Notes: generated by a model not told the origin, from the letters alone. A DNA stretch of 64,000 nucleotides from Alloprevotella tannerae (GCA_015259125.1 JABZGR010000002.1:1-64000); one strand, 5' to 3'. Numbered from the stretch's first letter, positions 17,041 to 27,098 are shown. Program-made: numbers and translations.

Positions 17041-18711
17041 ATGATGATAAAACCTGAATGGATATTTGAAACAAGTTGGGAAGTTTGCAACAAAGTGGGC
17101 GGCATCTACACCGTCCTTTCTTCTCGCGCCAAGGTTTTGAGCGCTACGATGGGCAAACACCTCGTATTCATTGGTCCTGATGTTTGGAAAGACAAAGAGA
17201 ATCCTGATTTTACAGAAGATAAGCGTCTCTATCCCGCTTGGCGCAAAACCGCTGCCGATGCCGGTTTGTCTGTAAGGGTAGGGCGGTGGAATATTCCGGG
17301 AGAACCGGTGGCCGTACTCATAGATTTTACGCCCTTTTTCGAGCGTAAGAATGAAATCTACGGCTTGTCTTGGCAGTATTTCAATGTCGATTCGCTCCAC
17401 GCTTATGGCGATTATGACGAAGCTTCGATGTTCTCTTACGCTGCCGGACATTTCGTCTCGCTACTCCTGCGTGCCCGCTTGCTGAGTGAGTACGGCGTAA
17501 TCTACCAAGCCCACGAATGGATGTCGGGTTTGGGTATGCTCCACCTGAAGCGCGAGTTTCCCGCTGTGGCTACGATCTTCACGACTCACGCCACGAGCAT
17601 CGGGCGCTCAATAGCGGGCAATAATAAGCTCCTCTACAAATATTTTTCGGGCTATAACGGAGATCAGATGGCCCGCGAGCTACATATGGAAGCCAAACAC
17701 AGCATCGAGAAGCAGAGTGCTTGGGGGGCTGATTGCTTTACGACGGTTAGTTCGTTTACCGACGCAGAATGTTGCCAACTACTTGATAAGTCGGCCGACG
17801 TAGTGTTGCCCAACGGTTTCGACAAAGCCTTCGTCCCGAACGCCCGCCGCTTCGCGACGCTGCGCAAAAAAGCTCGCCGACGTCTGTTTGACGTTGTCCG
17901 CGCACTGACGGGACGCACGCTGACCGATGATACGGTCGTGGTCTCTACGAGTGGGCGCAACGATTATCGCTGCAAAGGTTTCGACGTTTATATCGACGCT
18001 TTGGCCGCCCTCAATCGCCGACTAAAAGCTGCGACCGACTACAACGGACCGCGCATCTTGGGCCTGATCGAAGTGCCTTGCTGGATGCGTGGGCCGCGCG
18101 CCGATGTGCTGGCTCGGCTGACGGGAGAGTGTGAGGCAAAAAATGCGTTGCCGATGCCGCAAATCTCGCACGACCTTTATAATATGAGCGAGGACCGCAT
18201 CTTGCAGACGATTCAAGCGAGCGGACTTTCAAACGGGCCGGACGATATGGTCGACGTCCTGCTCATTCCTTGCTACCTCGACGGGCGAGATGGTATCTTC
18301 GACATTTCTTATTATGATATGCTGCCGGCGAATGACGCTTGCATTTATCCGTCTTACTACGAACCTTGGGGCTATACACCGCTTGAGGCTGCTGCTTTTG
18401 GCTTGCCTTGTATCACAACGGACCTTTCGGGCTTCGGACAATGGGCTACAAGCACGCTGCAACAGGCTACGACGCTTGCCGATGGGGTGATGGTCTTGCA
18501 TAGAGACGACGACAACTACGGCGATTTGGTGGAGGCTATCTCGGGGACGATTCTTCGCCTCGCAACTACGTCTGCGGAGGAACGCAAGGAGGCTGCACGC
18601 AAAGCTAAAAAGCTCGCGGCAAAGGCGGACTGGGTGCATTTTATTAAATATTACGACGAAGCGTATCAGTTTGCCCTCCAAAAGACCGCAAAAGCGAGCC
18701 GCCAATCATAA
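17041..18711 (+). CDS. Glycogen synthase, GT3-type
   Basis: The 556-residue protein matches the GT3 (eukaryote-like) glycogen synthases found in Bacteroidota, not GT5 GlgA. Diagnostic blocks are IFETSWEVCNKVGGIYTVLSS at the N-terminus, QAHEWMSGLGMLHLKR and FTTHATSIGRSIAG mid-N-terminal, and YPSYYEPWGYTPLEAAAFGLP with the C-terminal-domain catalytic glutamates. It extends alpha-1,4-glucan from nucleotide-glucose in the cytoplasm. ATG 17041 is chosen; a GTG at 17035 is also in frame. It is followed after 31 bases by glucan phosphorylase, so synthesis and breakdown of glycogen appear co-transcribed. Confidence 0.9.
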   Translation: MMIKPEWIFETSWEVCNKVGGIYTVLSSRAKVLSATMGKHLVFIGPDVWKDKENPDFTEDKRLYPAWRKTAADAGLSVRVGRWNIPGEPVAVLIDFTPFFERKNEIYGLSWQYFNVDSLHAYGDYDEASMFSYAAGHFVSLLLRARLLSEYGVIYQAHEWMSGLGMLHLKREFPAVATIFTTHATSIGRSIAGNNKLLYKYFSGYNGDQMARELHMEAKHSIEKQSAWGADCFTTVSSFTDAECCQLLDKSADVVLPNGFDKAFVPNARRFATLRKKARRRLFDVVRALTGRTLTDDTVVVSTSGRNDYRCKGFDVYIDALAALNRRLKAATDYNGPRILGLIEVPCWMRGPRADVLARLTGECEAKNALPMPQISHDLYNMSEDRILQTIQASGLSNGPDDMVDVLLIPCYLDGRDGIFDISYYDMLPANDACIYPSYYEPWGYTPLEAAAFGLPCITTDLSGFGQWATSTLQQATTLADGVMVLHRDDDNYGDLVEAISGTILRLATTSAEERKEAARKAKKLAAKADWVHFIKYYDEAYQFALQKTAKASRQS

Positions 18712-18742
18712 AGTATAAAACATAGAAACTATCAATATCGTT

Positions 18743-21304
18743 ATGACAGTAAAAACTAACAATGCCAACGAACCGGTATGGAGCGAGGTGACGGTCAAAA
18801 ACCATATCCCCGCACAGCTGAAGAAGCTCGACGAGCTTGCACACAACCTTTGGTGGTCGTGGAATCCGGAATGCGTGAACCTTTTCCGTAGTTTGGACAA
18901 TGATCTCTATAAGGCCGTTGGGAAAAATCCCATTGAACTACTCTCAAGACTTGGTTTTGACAGACTGAGCGAAATTTCCAAAGACGAAAAACTGATCGCG
19001 GAGATGGATCGCGTTTACAAAAACTTCCGCACTTACGTCGAAGCAAAACCTGATCAAACACGGCCGAGCGTGGCTTACTTCTGCATGGAGTATGGACTCA
19101 CGCACGTGCTTAAAATATATTCCGGCGGTCTTGGCGTCTTGGCCGGCGATTACCTTAAAGAGGCTTCTGATAGCAACGTAGACTTATGCGCGGTGGGCTT
19201 TCTCTATCGTTATGGCTACTTTACCCAAAGCATCTCGATGGACGGTGGGCAGTTCGCCAACTATGAAGCGCAAGACTTCGACCGTCTTCCGATCGAACGC
19301 CTCTTAGATAAAGATGGCAATCAAATCATTATTGACGTGCCCTTCCCGGACAAAGCCACGATTCACGCTGCAGTGTGGCGTGTGAACGTAGGACGCATCT
19401 CTCTTTATTTATTAGACACGGATATTCTTCAAAATGCCGAGTATGATCGCTCGATAACGCACGCCTTGTACGGCGGCGATTGGGAGAACCGCTTGCGCCA
19501 AGAATACTTGCTCGGCATCGGTGGCGTCTTGCTGTTGAAAAAGTTGGGTATCAAGAAAGATATTTACCACTGCAACGAAGGCCACGCAGCTTTGTGCAAC
19601 GTGCAGCGCCTCGTAGATTATACAGAAAGCGGCCTCAACTTTGATCAAGCGCTCGAACTCGTTCGCGCTTCCTCACTTTATACGGTTCATACGCCCGTTC
19701 CTGCCGGTCACGATTACTTTGATGAAAGTCTTTTTGGGAAGTATTTGGGCTGGGTTCCGGAGCGTCTGGGTATTTCTTGGGACGAATTTATCGGTTTAGG
19801 CCGTATGAATGTCGAAGACCACGGAGAGAAGTTCTGTATGTCTACGTTCCTGTGCAAAACTTGCCAGGAAGTCAACGGCGTCAGCAAGCTTCACGGCGAA
19901 GTAAGCCGCGAGATGTTTAATGGAATTTGGCGCGGCTATTTCCCCGAAGAGAGCCACGTAGGCTACGTCACCAACGGCGTTCACCTCCCCACGTGGATTG
20001 CTCACGAATGGCGCGATGTCTTTAAGAAATACTTTGATCCCAACTTCATGAAGGACCAAAGCAATCCTGCATACTGGGAGCGTATTTACGAAATCCCCGA
20101 TGCCGAGATCTGGAATACGCGCATTAAGCTTAAAGGCCGCCTCATTAGTTATATCCGCGAGCGCTTCCGCGAAAGCTGGCTCAAGAATCAGGGCGACCCG
20201 TCGCGTGTCGTTTCGCTACTCGATAAGATCAGTCCTAACGCCCTCTTGATCGGTTTCTCTCGCCGCTTTGCTACGTATAAGCGCGCCCATCTCTTGTTTA
20301 GCGATCTCGATCGCTTGAGCAAGATTGTCAACAACCCCGATTATCCTGTGCAGTTCATCTTTGCCGGCAAGGCGCACCCCGCCGACGGCGCCGGCCAAGG
20401 CTTGATCAAGCGCATTTACGAAATATCTCAGCAGCCGGAGTTCCTCGGAAAGATTCTTTTCCTCGAAAATTACGATATGGAATTGGCGCACCGCCTCGTT
20501 TCCGGCGTAGATATTTGGCTCAACACGCCAACGCGCAAGATGGAAGCTTCAGGTACGTCGGGCGAAAAGGCCCAAATGAATGGCGTTCTCAACTTCTCCG
20601 TGCTCGACGGATGGTGGTATGAGGGCTACAGAGAAGGCGCCGGCTGGGCGCTCTCTGCAACGCGCACGTACCACAACCAAGAACAGCAGGACCGCCTCGA
20701 CGCACTGACCATCTACTCTATGTTAGAGCAAGAAATCATTCCGCTCTATTATGCTCGCAACAGATCCGGTTACAGCGAGAATTGGGTGCGCGTCGTGAAA
20801 GAGTCGTTTGCCAAGATCACGCCTCATTATACGATGAAGCGACAGTTGGACGACTACTACGAGAAGTTCTACAAACCCGAGGCAAAACGCTTCAAGCAAC
20901 TTTCTGAGAAAGACAACGCAGCCGCAAAAGAGCTGGCGGCGTGGAAGGAAACTGTAGCTGCGCGCTGGAACGACATACGCATCGTTAGTACCGACGATCC
21001 TGCCAACGTCCTCAATGGGCAATTGATCAGCGGCGATCCGTTTACGATCCGCCACGTCGTCGATGAGCAAGGTCTGGACAACGCCATCGGCATCGATATG
21101 GTCATCATCTCCAACCGCGACGGAAGCGAGCATTTCCGTGCAGCTATTCCGATGAACGTTGTCTCTCGTGAAGGCAACAACTACACGTTCGAATTGACCG
21201 ACAGTATTGATTTCACGGGCAGTTTCAAGATTGGTTTCCGCATGTACCCGAAGCACCCCGCTTTGGCCCATCGCCAAGATTTCTGCTACGTGCGTTGGTT
21301 CTAA
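18743..21304 (+). CDS. glgP: Alpha-glucan phosphorylase (GT35)
   Basis: This 853-residue enzyme releases glucose-1-phosphate from alpha-1,4-glucans. The N-terminus ([15 protein letters not shown]) is the DUF3417 domain typical of the short bacterial or archaeal-type phosphorylases. The PLP-lysine is Lys609 in [14 protein letters not shown]. The C-terminus ([20 protein letters not shown] earlier, then [14 protein letters not shown]) completes the fold. It lies in one operon with the GT3 synthase and is followed by a strong terminator. No branching or debranching enzyme gene is present in the window. Confidence 0.93.
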   Translation: MTVKTNNANEPVWSEVTVKNHIPAQLKKLDELAHNLWWSWNPECVNLFRSLDNDLYKAVGKNPIELLSRLGFDRLSEISKDEKLIAEMDRVYKNFRTYVEAKPDQTRPSVAYFCMEYGLTHVLKIYSGGLGVLAGDYLKEASDSNVDLCAVGFLYRYGYFTQSISMDGGQFANYEAQDFDRLPIERLLDKDGNQIIIDVPFPDKATIHAAVWRVNVGRISLYLLDTDILQNAEYDRSITHALYGGDWENRLRQEYLLGIGGVLLLKKLGIKKDIYHCNEGHAALCNVQRLVDYTESGLNFDQALELVRASSLYTVHTPVPAGHDYFDESLFGKYLGWVPERLGISWDEFIGLGRMNVEDHGEKFCMSTFLCKTCQEVNGVSKLHGEVSREMFNGIWRGYFPEESHVGYVTNGVHLPTWIAHEWRDVFKKYFDPNFMKDQSNPAYWERIYEIPDAEIWNTRIKLKGRLISYIRERFRESWLKNQGDPSRVVSLLDKISPNALLIGFSRRFATYKRAHLLFSDLDRLSKIVNNPDYPVQFIFAGKAHPADGAGQGLIKRIYEISQQPEFLGKILFLENYDMELAHRLVSGVDIWLNTPTRKMEASGTSGEKAQMNGVLNFSVLDGWWYEGYREGAGWALSATRTYHNQEQQDRLDALTIYSMLEQEIIPLYYARNRSGYSENWVRVVKESFAKITPHYTMKRQLDDYYEKFYKPEAKRFKQLSEKDNAAAKELAAWKETVAARWNDIRIVSTDDPANVLNGQLISGDPFTIRHVVDEQGLDNAIGIDMVIISNRDGSEHFRAAIPMNVVSREGNNYTFELTDSIDFTGSFKIGFRMYPKHPALAHRQDFCYVRWF

Positions 21305-21328
21305 TCTATTTTGATTCACGCTATAAAG

Positions 21329-21364
21329 TGTTCCGCCGCGCACGTCTCGCGGCGGAACATTTTT
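21329..21364 (+). terminator. Terminator after glgP
   Basis: Arms TGTTCCGCCGCG (21329-21340) and CGCGGCGGAACA (21348-21359) are perfect, with a T run at 21360-21364. It lies 25 bases after the stop. Confidence 0.88.
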
Positions 21365-21399
21365 AGCTCCATCTTCACTTATACATCATCTCAATCCTT

Positions 21400-22713
21400 A
21401 TGCAAATCACCACAACCGAACTGCTCAAGCCGCTGGGCATAGCTGCGCTCAACCCGATGCAGCAATCAGCGCTCGAGGTCATAGGCGGCGGGCGCCACGT
21501 CCTCCTGTTATCGCCGGCGGGCACGGGTAAGACGCTCGCTTTTCTCATTCCGCTTACCTTACAGCTGGATGCGGAGTGCGACCAACTGCAAGCGCTCGTC
21601 ATTTGTCCCACGCGTGAACTCGCACAGCAAAACGAGGCCGTCTTTCGCTCGATGAAGACGCCGCTTAGAAGCATTTCCCTTTACGGCGGACGCCCCACGA
21701 TGGACGAGCATCGCCGTTTGCGTGAGATCAAGCCGCAGATCGTGTTTGCTACACCCGGACGCTTGCTCGATCACGTCCAGAAGGGCAACGTCGAGACGCA
21801 GTTTGCCACCCGCCTCTTCATAGACGAATACGACAAGTGTCTCGAATTGGGTTTTCAAGCCGAGATGGCCGCCCTCTTAGCCGCTTTTGGCCGCGTACGA
21901 CAATACGTTTTGACTTCAGCCACGACGGCTATCGACGTGCCGGCCTTCATCGATGAGGCAGGCAGCAGGCTCAATTTCTTGCCGGAGTCTAAAGACCAAC
22001 GCACGACGACGCTCCTCGTGCCCTCGCCCGATAAGGATAAACTCGATACCCTGGCGCGCCTGCTTAGTTATGTCAAAGGTGCGCCCGCCATCGTCTTCGT
22101 AGCCCATCGCGAGAGTACGGAACGCATCGGCCGCTATCTGCGTGAGCAGGGTTTCATCGCACAGATCTACCACGGCGGTATGGAGCAAGACGACCGCGAG
22201 CGCTCTTTGTATAAGTTTCGCGCCGGCAGTAGCAACGTACTCGTAGCCACCGATCTGGCCGCTCGAGGATTGGACATCCCCGAGGTGCGTGCCGTAGTCC
22301 ATTATCACCTTCCGCTCAACGCCGACGACTTCACGCATCGCTCCGGTCGCGCCACGCGTTGGGACAACGAGGGGACGGCCTACGTCATCAAAGGCCCGGC
22401 CGAGACGCTGCCCGATTTTATTCACGCCGATGGGGAAGTCTGCGTCGATGATCAACCGATCGCCGCGCAGCGCCCGGTTTGGACTTCGCTCTACATAGGG
22501 CGCGGAAAGAAGGACAAACTTAGCAAGATGGACATCGTAGGTTTCCTGTGCAAGAAAGGGGGATTGAAGGCGAACGACATCGGCCGTATCGACGTAGTCG
22601 ACCATCACGCCTACGTCGCCGTAAGTACGGCCCGCTTGAAGACCGTTTTGCAACGCATAAGCGGAGAAAAAATCAAGAATATGAAGACGCTGATCGAGCC
22701 GATGCGCAGTTGA
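21400..22713 (+). CDS. DEAD-box-type ATP-dependent RNA helicase with DbpA domain
   Basis: The 437-residue helicase has motif I SPAGTGKT, CPTRELAQQ, TPGR and SAT. Motif II is DEYD (142-145) rather than DEAD, and motif VI is HRSGRATRW rather than HRIGRTGR. The last ~75 residues (KKDKLSKMDIVGFLCKKGGL...DVVDHHAYVAV) form a DbpA-type RNA-binding domain, which in DbpA targets 23S rRNA hairpin 92. A role in ribosome assembly is therefore likely. It has its own terminator, and no clear promoter was found in the 95 bases after the glgP stop. Confidence 0.9.
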   Translation: MQITTTELLKPLGIAALNPMQQSALEVIGGGRHVLLLSPAGTGKTLAFLIPLTLQLDAECDQLQALVICPTRELAQQNEAVFRSMKTPLRSISLYGGRPTMDEHRRLREIKPQIVFATPGRLLDHVQKGNVETQFATRLFIDEYDKCLELGFQAEMAALLAAFGRVRQYVLTSATTAIDVPAFIDEAGSRLNFLPESKDQRTTTLLVPSPDKDKLDTLARLLSYVKGAPAIVFVAHRESTERIGRYLREQGFIAQIYHGGMEQDDRERSLYKFRAGSSNVLVATDLAARGLDIPEVRAVVHYHLPLNADDFTHRSGRATRWDNEGTAYVIKGPAETLPDFIHADGEVCVDDQPIAAQRPVWTSLYIGRGKKDKLSKMDIVGFLCKKGGLKANDIGRIDVVDHHAYVAVSTARLKTVLQRISGEKIKNMKTLIEPMRS

Positions 22714-22754
22714 ACGGCCCAAAGTTCGGCAGCGCCTCACGCTTTCTGATAAAC

Positions 22755-22818
22755 GCTGCGAGCACCCGCCCGACTTGTTTCGCAAGTCCTTACGCGTGCT
22801 CGCAGCGCTTTGTTTTTT
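22755..22818 (+). terminator. Terminator after the RNA helicase gene
   Basis: GCTGCGAGCAC (22755-22765) pairs perfectly with GTGCTCGCAGC (22796-22806). An inner GACTTG/CAAGTC stem is also present, and TTTGTTTTTT follows. Confidence 0.8.
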
Positions 22819-23020
22819 ATTGGCTAATACTTCATTCTGTAATGCTGCCGCGGCCCATTTTTAGCCTTCGTAGCCTCGAAGTGGCCCATATCTTCCACAG
22901 TTGAGTTTATCATATCGCCAACGGACATGCTTCCCACGCGCAAACCGCCTTTGAAAGTCGTGCGAAAATCCCTCGTCCGCCTGATTGTTTATTGCCGAAA
23001 TCTTACTTGTTTTGTTTTCG

Positions 23021-23100
23021 CTCACGATAAAAAAGGTTTACGCTCACGATAAAAAGACCTTGCGCTCGTGATGAAAAAGGTTTGCGCTCACGATAAAAAA
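23021..23100 (+). repeat. Family 2 four-unit array, locus B
   Basis: Cores TCACGA, TCACGA, TCGTGA and TCACGA at 23022, 23044, 23066 and 23088 keep an exact 22-bp period. Units follow the form CTCACGATAAAAAAGGTTTA plus CG. The array lies between the helicase terminator and the rfbB promoter. The rest of this 659-base gap has no recognisable gene. Confidence 0.88.
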
Positions 23101-23321
23101 CGCCCGCGGCCGATTGTTGTATCCACCCATCCGTGTCATTTCGCGTATTTTTCCTTGCCCTCCTCGTTTTTATTGGCGTGAAACTTCAGTGCGAAAAGGC
23201 TGCGCCCGATTGCCGGCCCTTTGTCGTCAGTCGATAGATCGTTGTCAGCAAAGCAAAAGACGCGCGGAGAAAACGATAACCCACAGGGGTGGGGCGAAGC
23301 AGAAGAAAATGAGCTTATTAT

Positions 23322-23352
23322 TTTGCCCGCAGACTTTGGCCGCCTATCTTTG
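23322..23352 (+). promoter_or_regulatory. rfbB promoter
   Basis: TTTG (23322-23325), 19 bases, TATCTTTG (23345-23352) followed by C. It is a textbook match, with a leader of about 15 bases. Confidence 0.7.
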
Positions 23353-23372
23353 CACAAGAAACTCGAAAAAAG

Positions 23373-24491
23373 ATGAAAACATATCTTGTAACAGGCGCTG
23401 CCGGCTTTATCGGCGCAAATTACTTAAAGTATATATTGAAAAAATACGACGATGTGCGCGTCGTAGCTTTAGACTTGCTCACGTATGCGGGCTATCTGGG
23501 CACTATCGCCGACGACATCGATGACGAACGCTGCTTCTTCGTGCGCGGAGACATAGGCGATCGCAAATTGGTCGACGAGCTGTTTGCTACATATCACTTC
23601 GACGTGGTCGTAAACTTTGCCGCGGAGAGCCACGTGGACCGCAGCATCGAAAATCCGCAACTCTTCCTGCAAACAAATATTCTCGGTACGCAAAATTTGC
23701 TCGATTGCGCGCGCCGCGATTGGGTGACGGGCAAGGACAAACAAGGCTACCCGACGTGGAAAAGCGGCGTTCGCTTTCACCAAGTTTCGACGGATGAGGT
23801 CTATGGTAGTTTGGGTGATACAGGTTTCTTTACGGAAGACACGCCGCTCCAGCCCCACAGCCCTTATTCTGCGTCGAAGACGAGTGCGGACTTGGTGGTC
23901 TGCGCTTATCGCGACACGTTTCGTATGCCCGTCAGCATCACGCGCTGCTCAAACAACTATGGGCCGTATCAATTTCCGGAGAAACTCATTCCGCTCGTGA
24001 TCAATAATATCTTGCAAGGCAAACCTTTGCCCATCTATGGCAAGGGCTTGAACATCCGCGATTGGTTGTACGTGGAGGATCATTGTAAGGCGATTGATTT
24101 GGTGGTGAACAAGGCGGCCGATGGCAGTATCTACAACGTCGGCGGGCATAACGAGCGCCAAAATATTCAGATCGTGAAGACGATTCTGCAAACCGTGCGC
24201 CGCATTATGGAGGAGAACGAAAGCTATCGTCAACTCCTGCGCGGCGAGCAAGGGGTGGAGGGCATCGATGAGCGCATGATTACCTTCGTGAAAGACCGCC
24301 TCGGCCACGATCAGCGCTATGGCATCGACCCCTCTAAAATTAAAGCCGATTTGGGTTGGTATCCGGAAACGACATTTGAGGTCGGCATCGAAAAAACCGT
24401 GCGTTGGAACCTCGAGCATCACGATTGGATCGAAGCCGTATCGGGCTCTGATTATCAACATTACTACGAAAAAATGTATGGCTCGCGCTAA
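23373..24491 (+). CDS. rfbB: dTDP-glucose 4,6-dehydratase
   Basis: The 372-residue short-chain dehydrogenase-type enzyme carries TGAAGFIG (7-14), STDEVYG and a catalytic YSASK (Tyr-x-x-x-Lys). It converts dTDP-glucose to dTDP-4-keto-6-deoxyglucose, the second step of dTDP-rhamnose synthesis for surface polysaccharide. No rfbA, rfbC or rfbD lies next to it, so the pathway is split across the chromosome. It has a strong private promoter and terminator. Confidence 0.93.
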   Translation: MKTYLVTGAAGFIGANYLKYILKKYDDVRVVALDLLTYAGYLGTIADDIDDERCFFVRGDIGDRKLVDELFATYHFDVVVNFAAESHVDRSIENPQLFLQTNILGTQNLLDCARRDWVTGKDKQGYPTWKSGVRFHQVSTDEVYGSLGDTGFFTEDTPLQPHSPYSASKTSADLVVCAYRDTFRMPVSITRCSNNYGPYQFPEKLIPLVINNILQGKPLPIYGKGLNIRDWLYVEDHCKAIDLVVNKAADGSIYNVGGHNERQNIQIVKTILQTVRRIMEENESYRQLLRGEQGVEGIDERMITFVKDRLGHDQRYGIDPSKIKADLGWYPETTFEVGIEKTVRWNLEHHDWIEAVSGSDYQHYYEKMYGSR

Positions 24492-24508
24492 ACATACAGC
24501 TAAAAGAG

Positions 24509-24542
24509 ACGCCCCGAAGCGGATTCCGCTTCGGGGCGTTTT
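24509..24542. terminator. Bidirectional terminator between rfbB and purA
   Basis: Perfect arms ACGCCCCGAAGCGGA (24509-24523) and TCCGCTTCGGGGCGT (24525-24539) are followed by T residues on the plus strand. The convergent purA stop lies 42 bases further on. Confidence 0.88.
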
Positions 24543-24584
24543 GTATGTAGCGCTCGGCAAGGCCGGCCTTATACTCGTTGGCGC

Positions 24585-25853
24585 TTAGCGCAAGATCGTC
24601 GCTTCACGATCGGGGCTCACGGAGATAATCTTGATTGGCGTCTCCAGTGCGCGCTCCAAATAAGCAATGTAAGCCGCAAATGCGGGCGGGAAATCTTTTT
24701 CTTCGCGAATCTCCGTCAAGGGCGTTTCCCAGCCGGGCAGCGTTTCGTAGACGGCCGTCCAACCTGTGGAGTCGAAAGGCATCTCTTCGGTTCGTTCACC
24801 TGCCTTCTCGTAGGCCGTACAGACCTTGATCTCCTTAAAAGTATCGAGCACGTCGCTCTTCATCATTACTAAATCGGTCACGCCATTGATCATTATGGCG
24901 TACTTTAACTGCACAAGATCTACCCAACCGCAACGGCGGTCGCGCCCGGTAACAGCTCCGTATTCGTGACCGATACGTCGCAGCTCGTTGCCCGTTTCGT
25001 CGAAGAGTTCAACGGGGAACGGGCCGGCGCCAACGCGGGTAGAATAGGCCTTGAATATACCATAAACGTGGCCGATCCGATGCGGCGCAACGCCCAGTCC
25101 GGTGCAGACGCCGCCAACCGTTGTCGACGAAGATGAAACAAAGGGATACGTGCCGTGATCTATGTCGAGCATAGAGCCTTGTGCGCCCTCAGCCAAGACA
25201 GATTTGCCTTCGCGGAGGAGTTTGTTTAACTCTACTTCCGTATCTTTCAGTTGGAATTGGCGCATATATTCTACGCCTGCAAACCATTCTTGCTCTGTTT
25301 CGGTAAGATCGTAATCTGTGAAATTCAGATCGCGCAAGATTTGCTCGTGGCGCGCCTTGAGCGCCTTATATTTGGCTTCAAAATTGTCTAAAATGTCACC
25401 TACGCGTAAGCCGATGCGTGCGGCTTTGTCAGAATAGGCAGGGCCGATGCCTTTGCCTGTAGTCCCGACTTTGTTTTTCCCTTTGGCCGCCTCGTAAGCG
25501 CGGTCAAGCAAACGGTGAGTTGGGAGGATCAAATGCGCCCGCCGACTGATGTGCAAGCGATCTATGAGCGAATAGCCCGCCGTTTCAAGTTCGCTCGCTT
25601 CGTTCATAAAGAGATCCGGTGCGATTACGCAACCATTACCGATGATATTCAGTTTGCCTTCATCAAAAATACCGGAAGGGATAGACCGCAAAACGAATTT
25701 CTTTCCTTCAAATATAATGGTGTGCCCTGCATTGGGGCCGCCGGCGAATCGAGCTACGACGTCGTAGCGTGGCGTAAAATAGTCGACGACCTTTCCTTTT
25801 CCTTCATCGCCGAAGACAATGCCCAACAAAGCATCAACTTTTCCTTGTGTCAT
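24585..25853 (-). CDS. purA: Adenylosuccinate synthetase
   Basis: This 422-residue enzyme joins IMP and aspartate with GTP to make adenylosuccinate, the first committed step to AMP. The N-terminal GDEGKGK loop, the NAGHTI block, GTTGKGIGPAY and GAVTGRDRRCGWVDL are all present. It is monocistronic, with a canonical promoter 38 bases upstream. Confidence 0.95.
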   Translation of the reverse strand: MTQGKVDALLGIVFGDEGKGKVVDYFTPRYDVVARFAGGPNAGHTIIFEGKKFVLRSIPSGIFDEGKLNIIGNGCVIAPDLFMNEASELETAGYSLIDRLHISRRAHLILPTHRLLDRAYEAAKGKNKVGTTGKGIGPAYSDKAARIGLRVGDILDNFEAKYKALKARHEQILRDLNFTDYDLTETEQEWFAGVEYMRQFQLKDTEVELNKLLREGKSVLAEGAQGSMLDIDHGTYPFVSSSSTTVGGVCTGLGVAPHRIGHVYGIFKAYSTRVGAGPFPVELFDETGNELRRIGHEYGAVTGRDRRCGWVDLVQLKYAIMINGVTDLVMMKSDVLDTFKEIKVCTAYEKAGERTEEMPFDSTGWTAVYETLPGWETPLTEIREEKDFPPAFAAYIAYLERALETPIKIISVSPDREATILR

Positions 25854-25890
25854 AGGTTTTGTTTGTTGATTGTTTTCTGTAGTGGTGCTA

Positions 25891-25921
25891 CAAAATTACG
25901 CCAAGAGCCGCGAAGAGCAAA
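25891..25921 (-). promoter_or_regulatory. purA promoter
   Basis: Minus-strand TAATTTTG (25898-25891) with TTTG 19 bases upstream (25921-25918). Leader of about 33 bases. Confidence 0.7.
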
Positions 25922-26134
25922 ATAAATGTAGGCTTATTTTCTACCAATTTCTTAGTATGTTGAGCACAGCCCTGCTGAAGTTGGGCGCCCCTCGCACGCG
26001 TATATATAATAATGTGTCTGCGTCAAGAAAAGCGTAGAGCGCGTGCCGATTTTTGCTGGCGGAGTGGTAATTGGGGCGCATACGATGGCTTTTCAACGCC
26101 GTTTGAGTGGGATGAAAATCAATCTTTTTAGGTA
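25922..26134. other. Spacer between purA and the HmuY-like gene
   Basis: The purA and HmuY-like genes are 338 bases apart and diverge. Apart from the two promoters I see no gene or strong structure here. Confidence 0.5.
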
Positions 26135-26165
26135 TTGCAGCGCTTCGCGACAAGGCGTAATTTTG
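26135..26165 (+). promoter_or_regulatory. Promoter of the HmuY-like gene
   Basis: TTG (26135-26137), 20 bases, TAATTTTG (26158-26165) then C. Leader of about 20 bases. No Fur-like palindrome was recognised. Confidence 0.7.
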
Positions 26166-26191
26166 CAGCATTAAAATTAAATACAACATCT

Positions 26192-26905
26192 ATGAAATTA
26201 CAAACGCTTTTGATGGGGGCTGCGGTGCTCTTTGTTGCAACTGCGTGCAGCAAGGACGAGCCTGAACCCAAACCAAATCCCAAACCGGATCCGGATCCTG
26301 AAGTTCCGGTGCAAGTAAAACAAATGACCGTCTCCGCAACGGATTATGGTACGTGGACTTACGTTGATTTGAAGTCGGGCAAGACTGAAACGCTGGGCGT
26401 GAAAGGCCCGTGGGTCTACAAGCAGCAAAATAATGAGGGGCAGATGGAAGAGGTCTATACGAAAGATATGGCCGAAAACACAGAGGAACCCAAAGAATTA
26501 AAGGAATGGCAGTTGGCGTTCCACCGCTTTGAACCCAAAACGAATATGGGCGAAGTGGTAGAAACGACCGAGACGGAGTTGAGTAAGGTGACGGAAGTAC
26601 CCACTTCGGGCTTCGAAGCCGACAAAGAAATCAAGGAGAAAATCATTGTCGACGCGAAGAATATGATGATGGGCAACATCGGCTATGCAAAAACTGCCTT
26701 TGTTAACCTGACGCTCTACAAATGGTTGAAACGCACGCCGACGGGTGGTATGCCGCCTTACGATTATAGTCTGTCGGGAAAAGTATATGTCTTGAAATGC
26801 AAAGATGGGCAATACTACAAGCTCAAATTTACCGACTATATGAGCAAAGAAGGTCAAAAAGGAGTGATAACATTCTCCTATTCACCCATTAAAATGAAGA
26901 AATAA
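26192..26905 (+). CDS. HmuY-like haem-binding lipoprotein
   Basis: The 237-residue product starts at ATG 26192, giving a lipobox VATAC (Cys19) and a Pro/Lys/Asp-rich linker (PEPKPNPKPDPDPE). The upstream in-frame ATG at 26135 lies inside the promoter. The body follows the HmuY fold in order: TDYGTWTYVDLKSGKTETL near 50-70, a WQLAFHRFEPKTN block near 115, and C-terminal VYVLKCKDGQYYKLKFTDYMS ... KGVITFSY. HmuY proteins sit on the outer membrane surface and take haem from host proteins for a TonB receptor (HmuR). No receptor gene is adjacent. The ligand residues cannot be fixed without an alignment; a His in AFHRF and several Met are candidates. Confidence 0.82.
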   Translation: MKLQTLLMGAAVLFVATACSKDEPEPKPNPKPDPDPEVPVQVKQMTVSATDYGTWTYVDLKSGKTETLGVKGPWVYKQQNNEGQMEEVYTKDMAENTEEPKELKEWQLAFHRFEPKTNMGEVVETTETELSKVTEVPTSGFEADKEIKEKIIVDAKNMMMGNIGYAKTAFVNLTLYKWLKRTPTGGMPPYDYSLSGKVYVLKCKDGQYYKLKFTDYMSKEGQKGVITFSYSPIKMKK

Positions 26906-27098
26906 AGGTTATACTTTTCATTTTTAACCATGTTATCTCAAGGGGTGGCCGCGCTATTTTATAGCCGGTTGCCCTTTGGCTTTTTAGAGCGTACTACTGG
27001 GGTTTATTTTATGGTGCCGGCCGCATTCCCTGCCCATCTCTTCCCACGCCGGCGCGCTTTCGCCTTGCGGCTTGATGTATAAAAGAAGCGTTCGGCGC

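Noticed and set aside
22548..22904. Plus-strand frame overlapping the helicase 3' end and its terminator
   Set aside because: It crosses a strong terminator and matches nothing; the helicase frame is clearly the real one.
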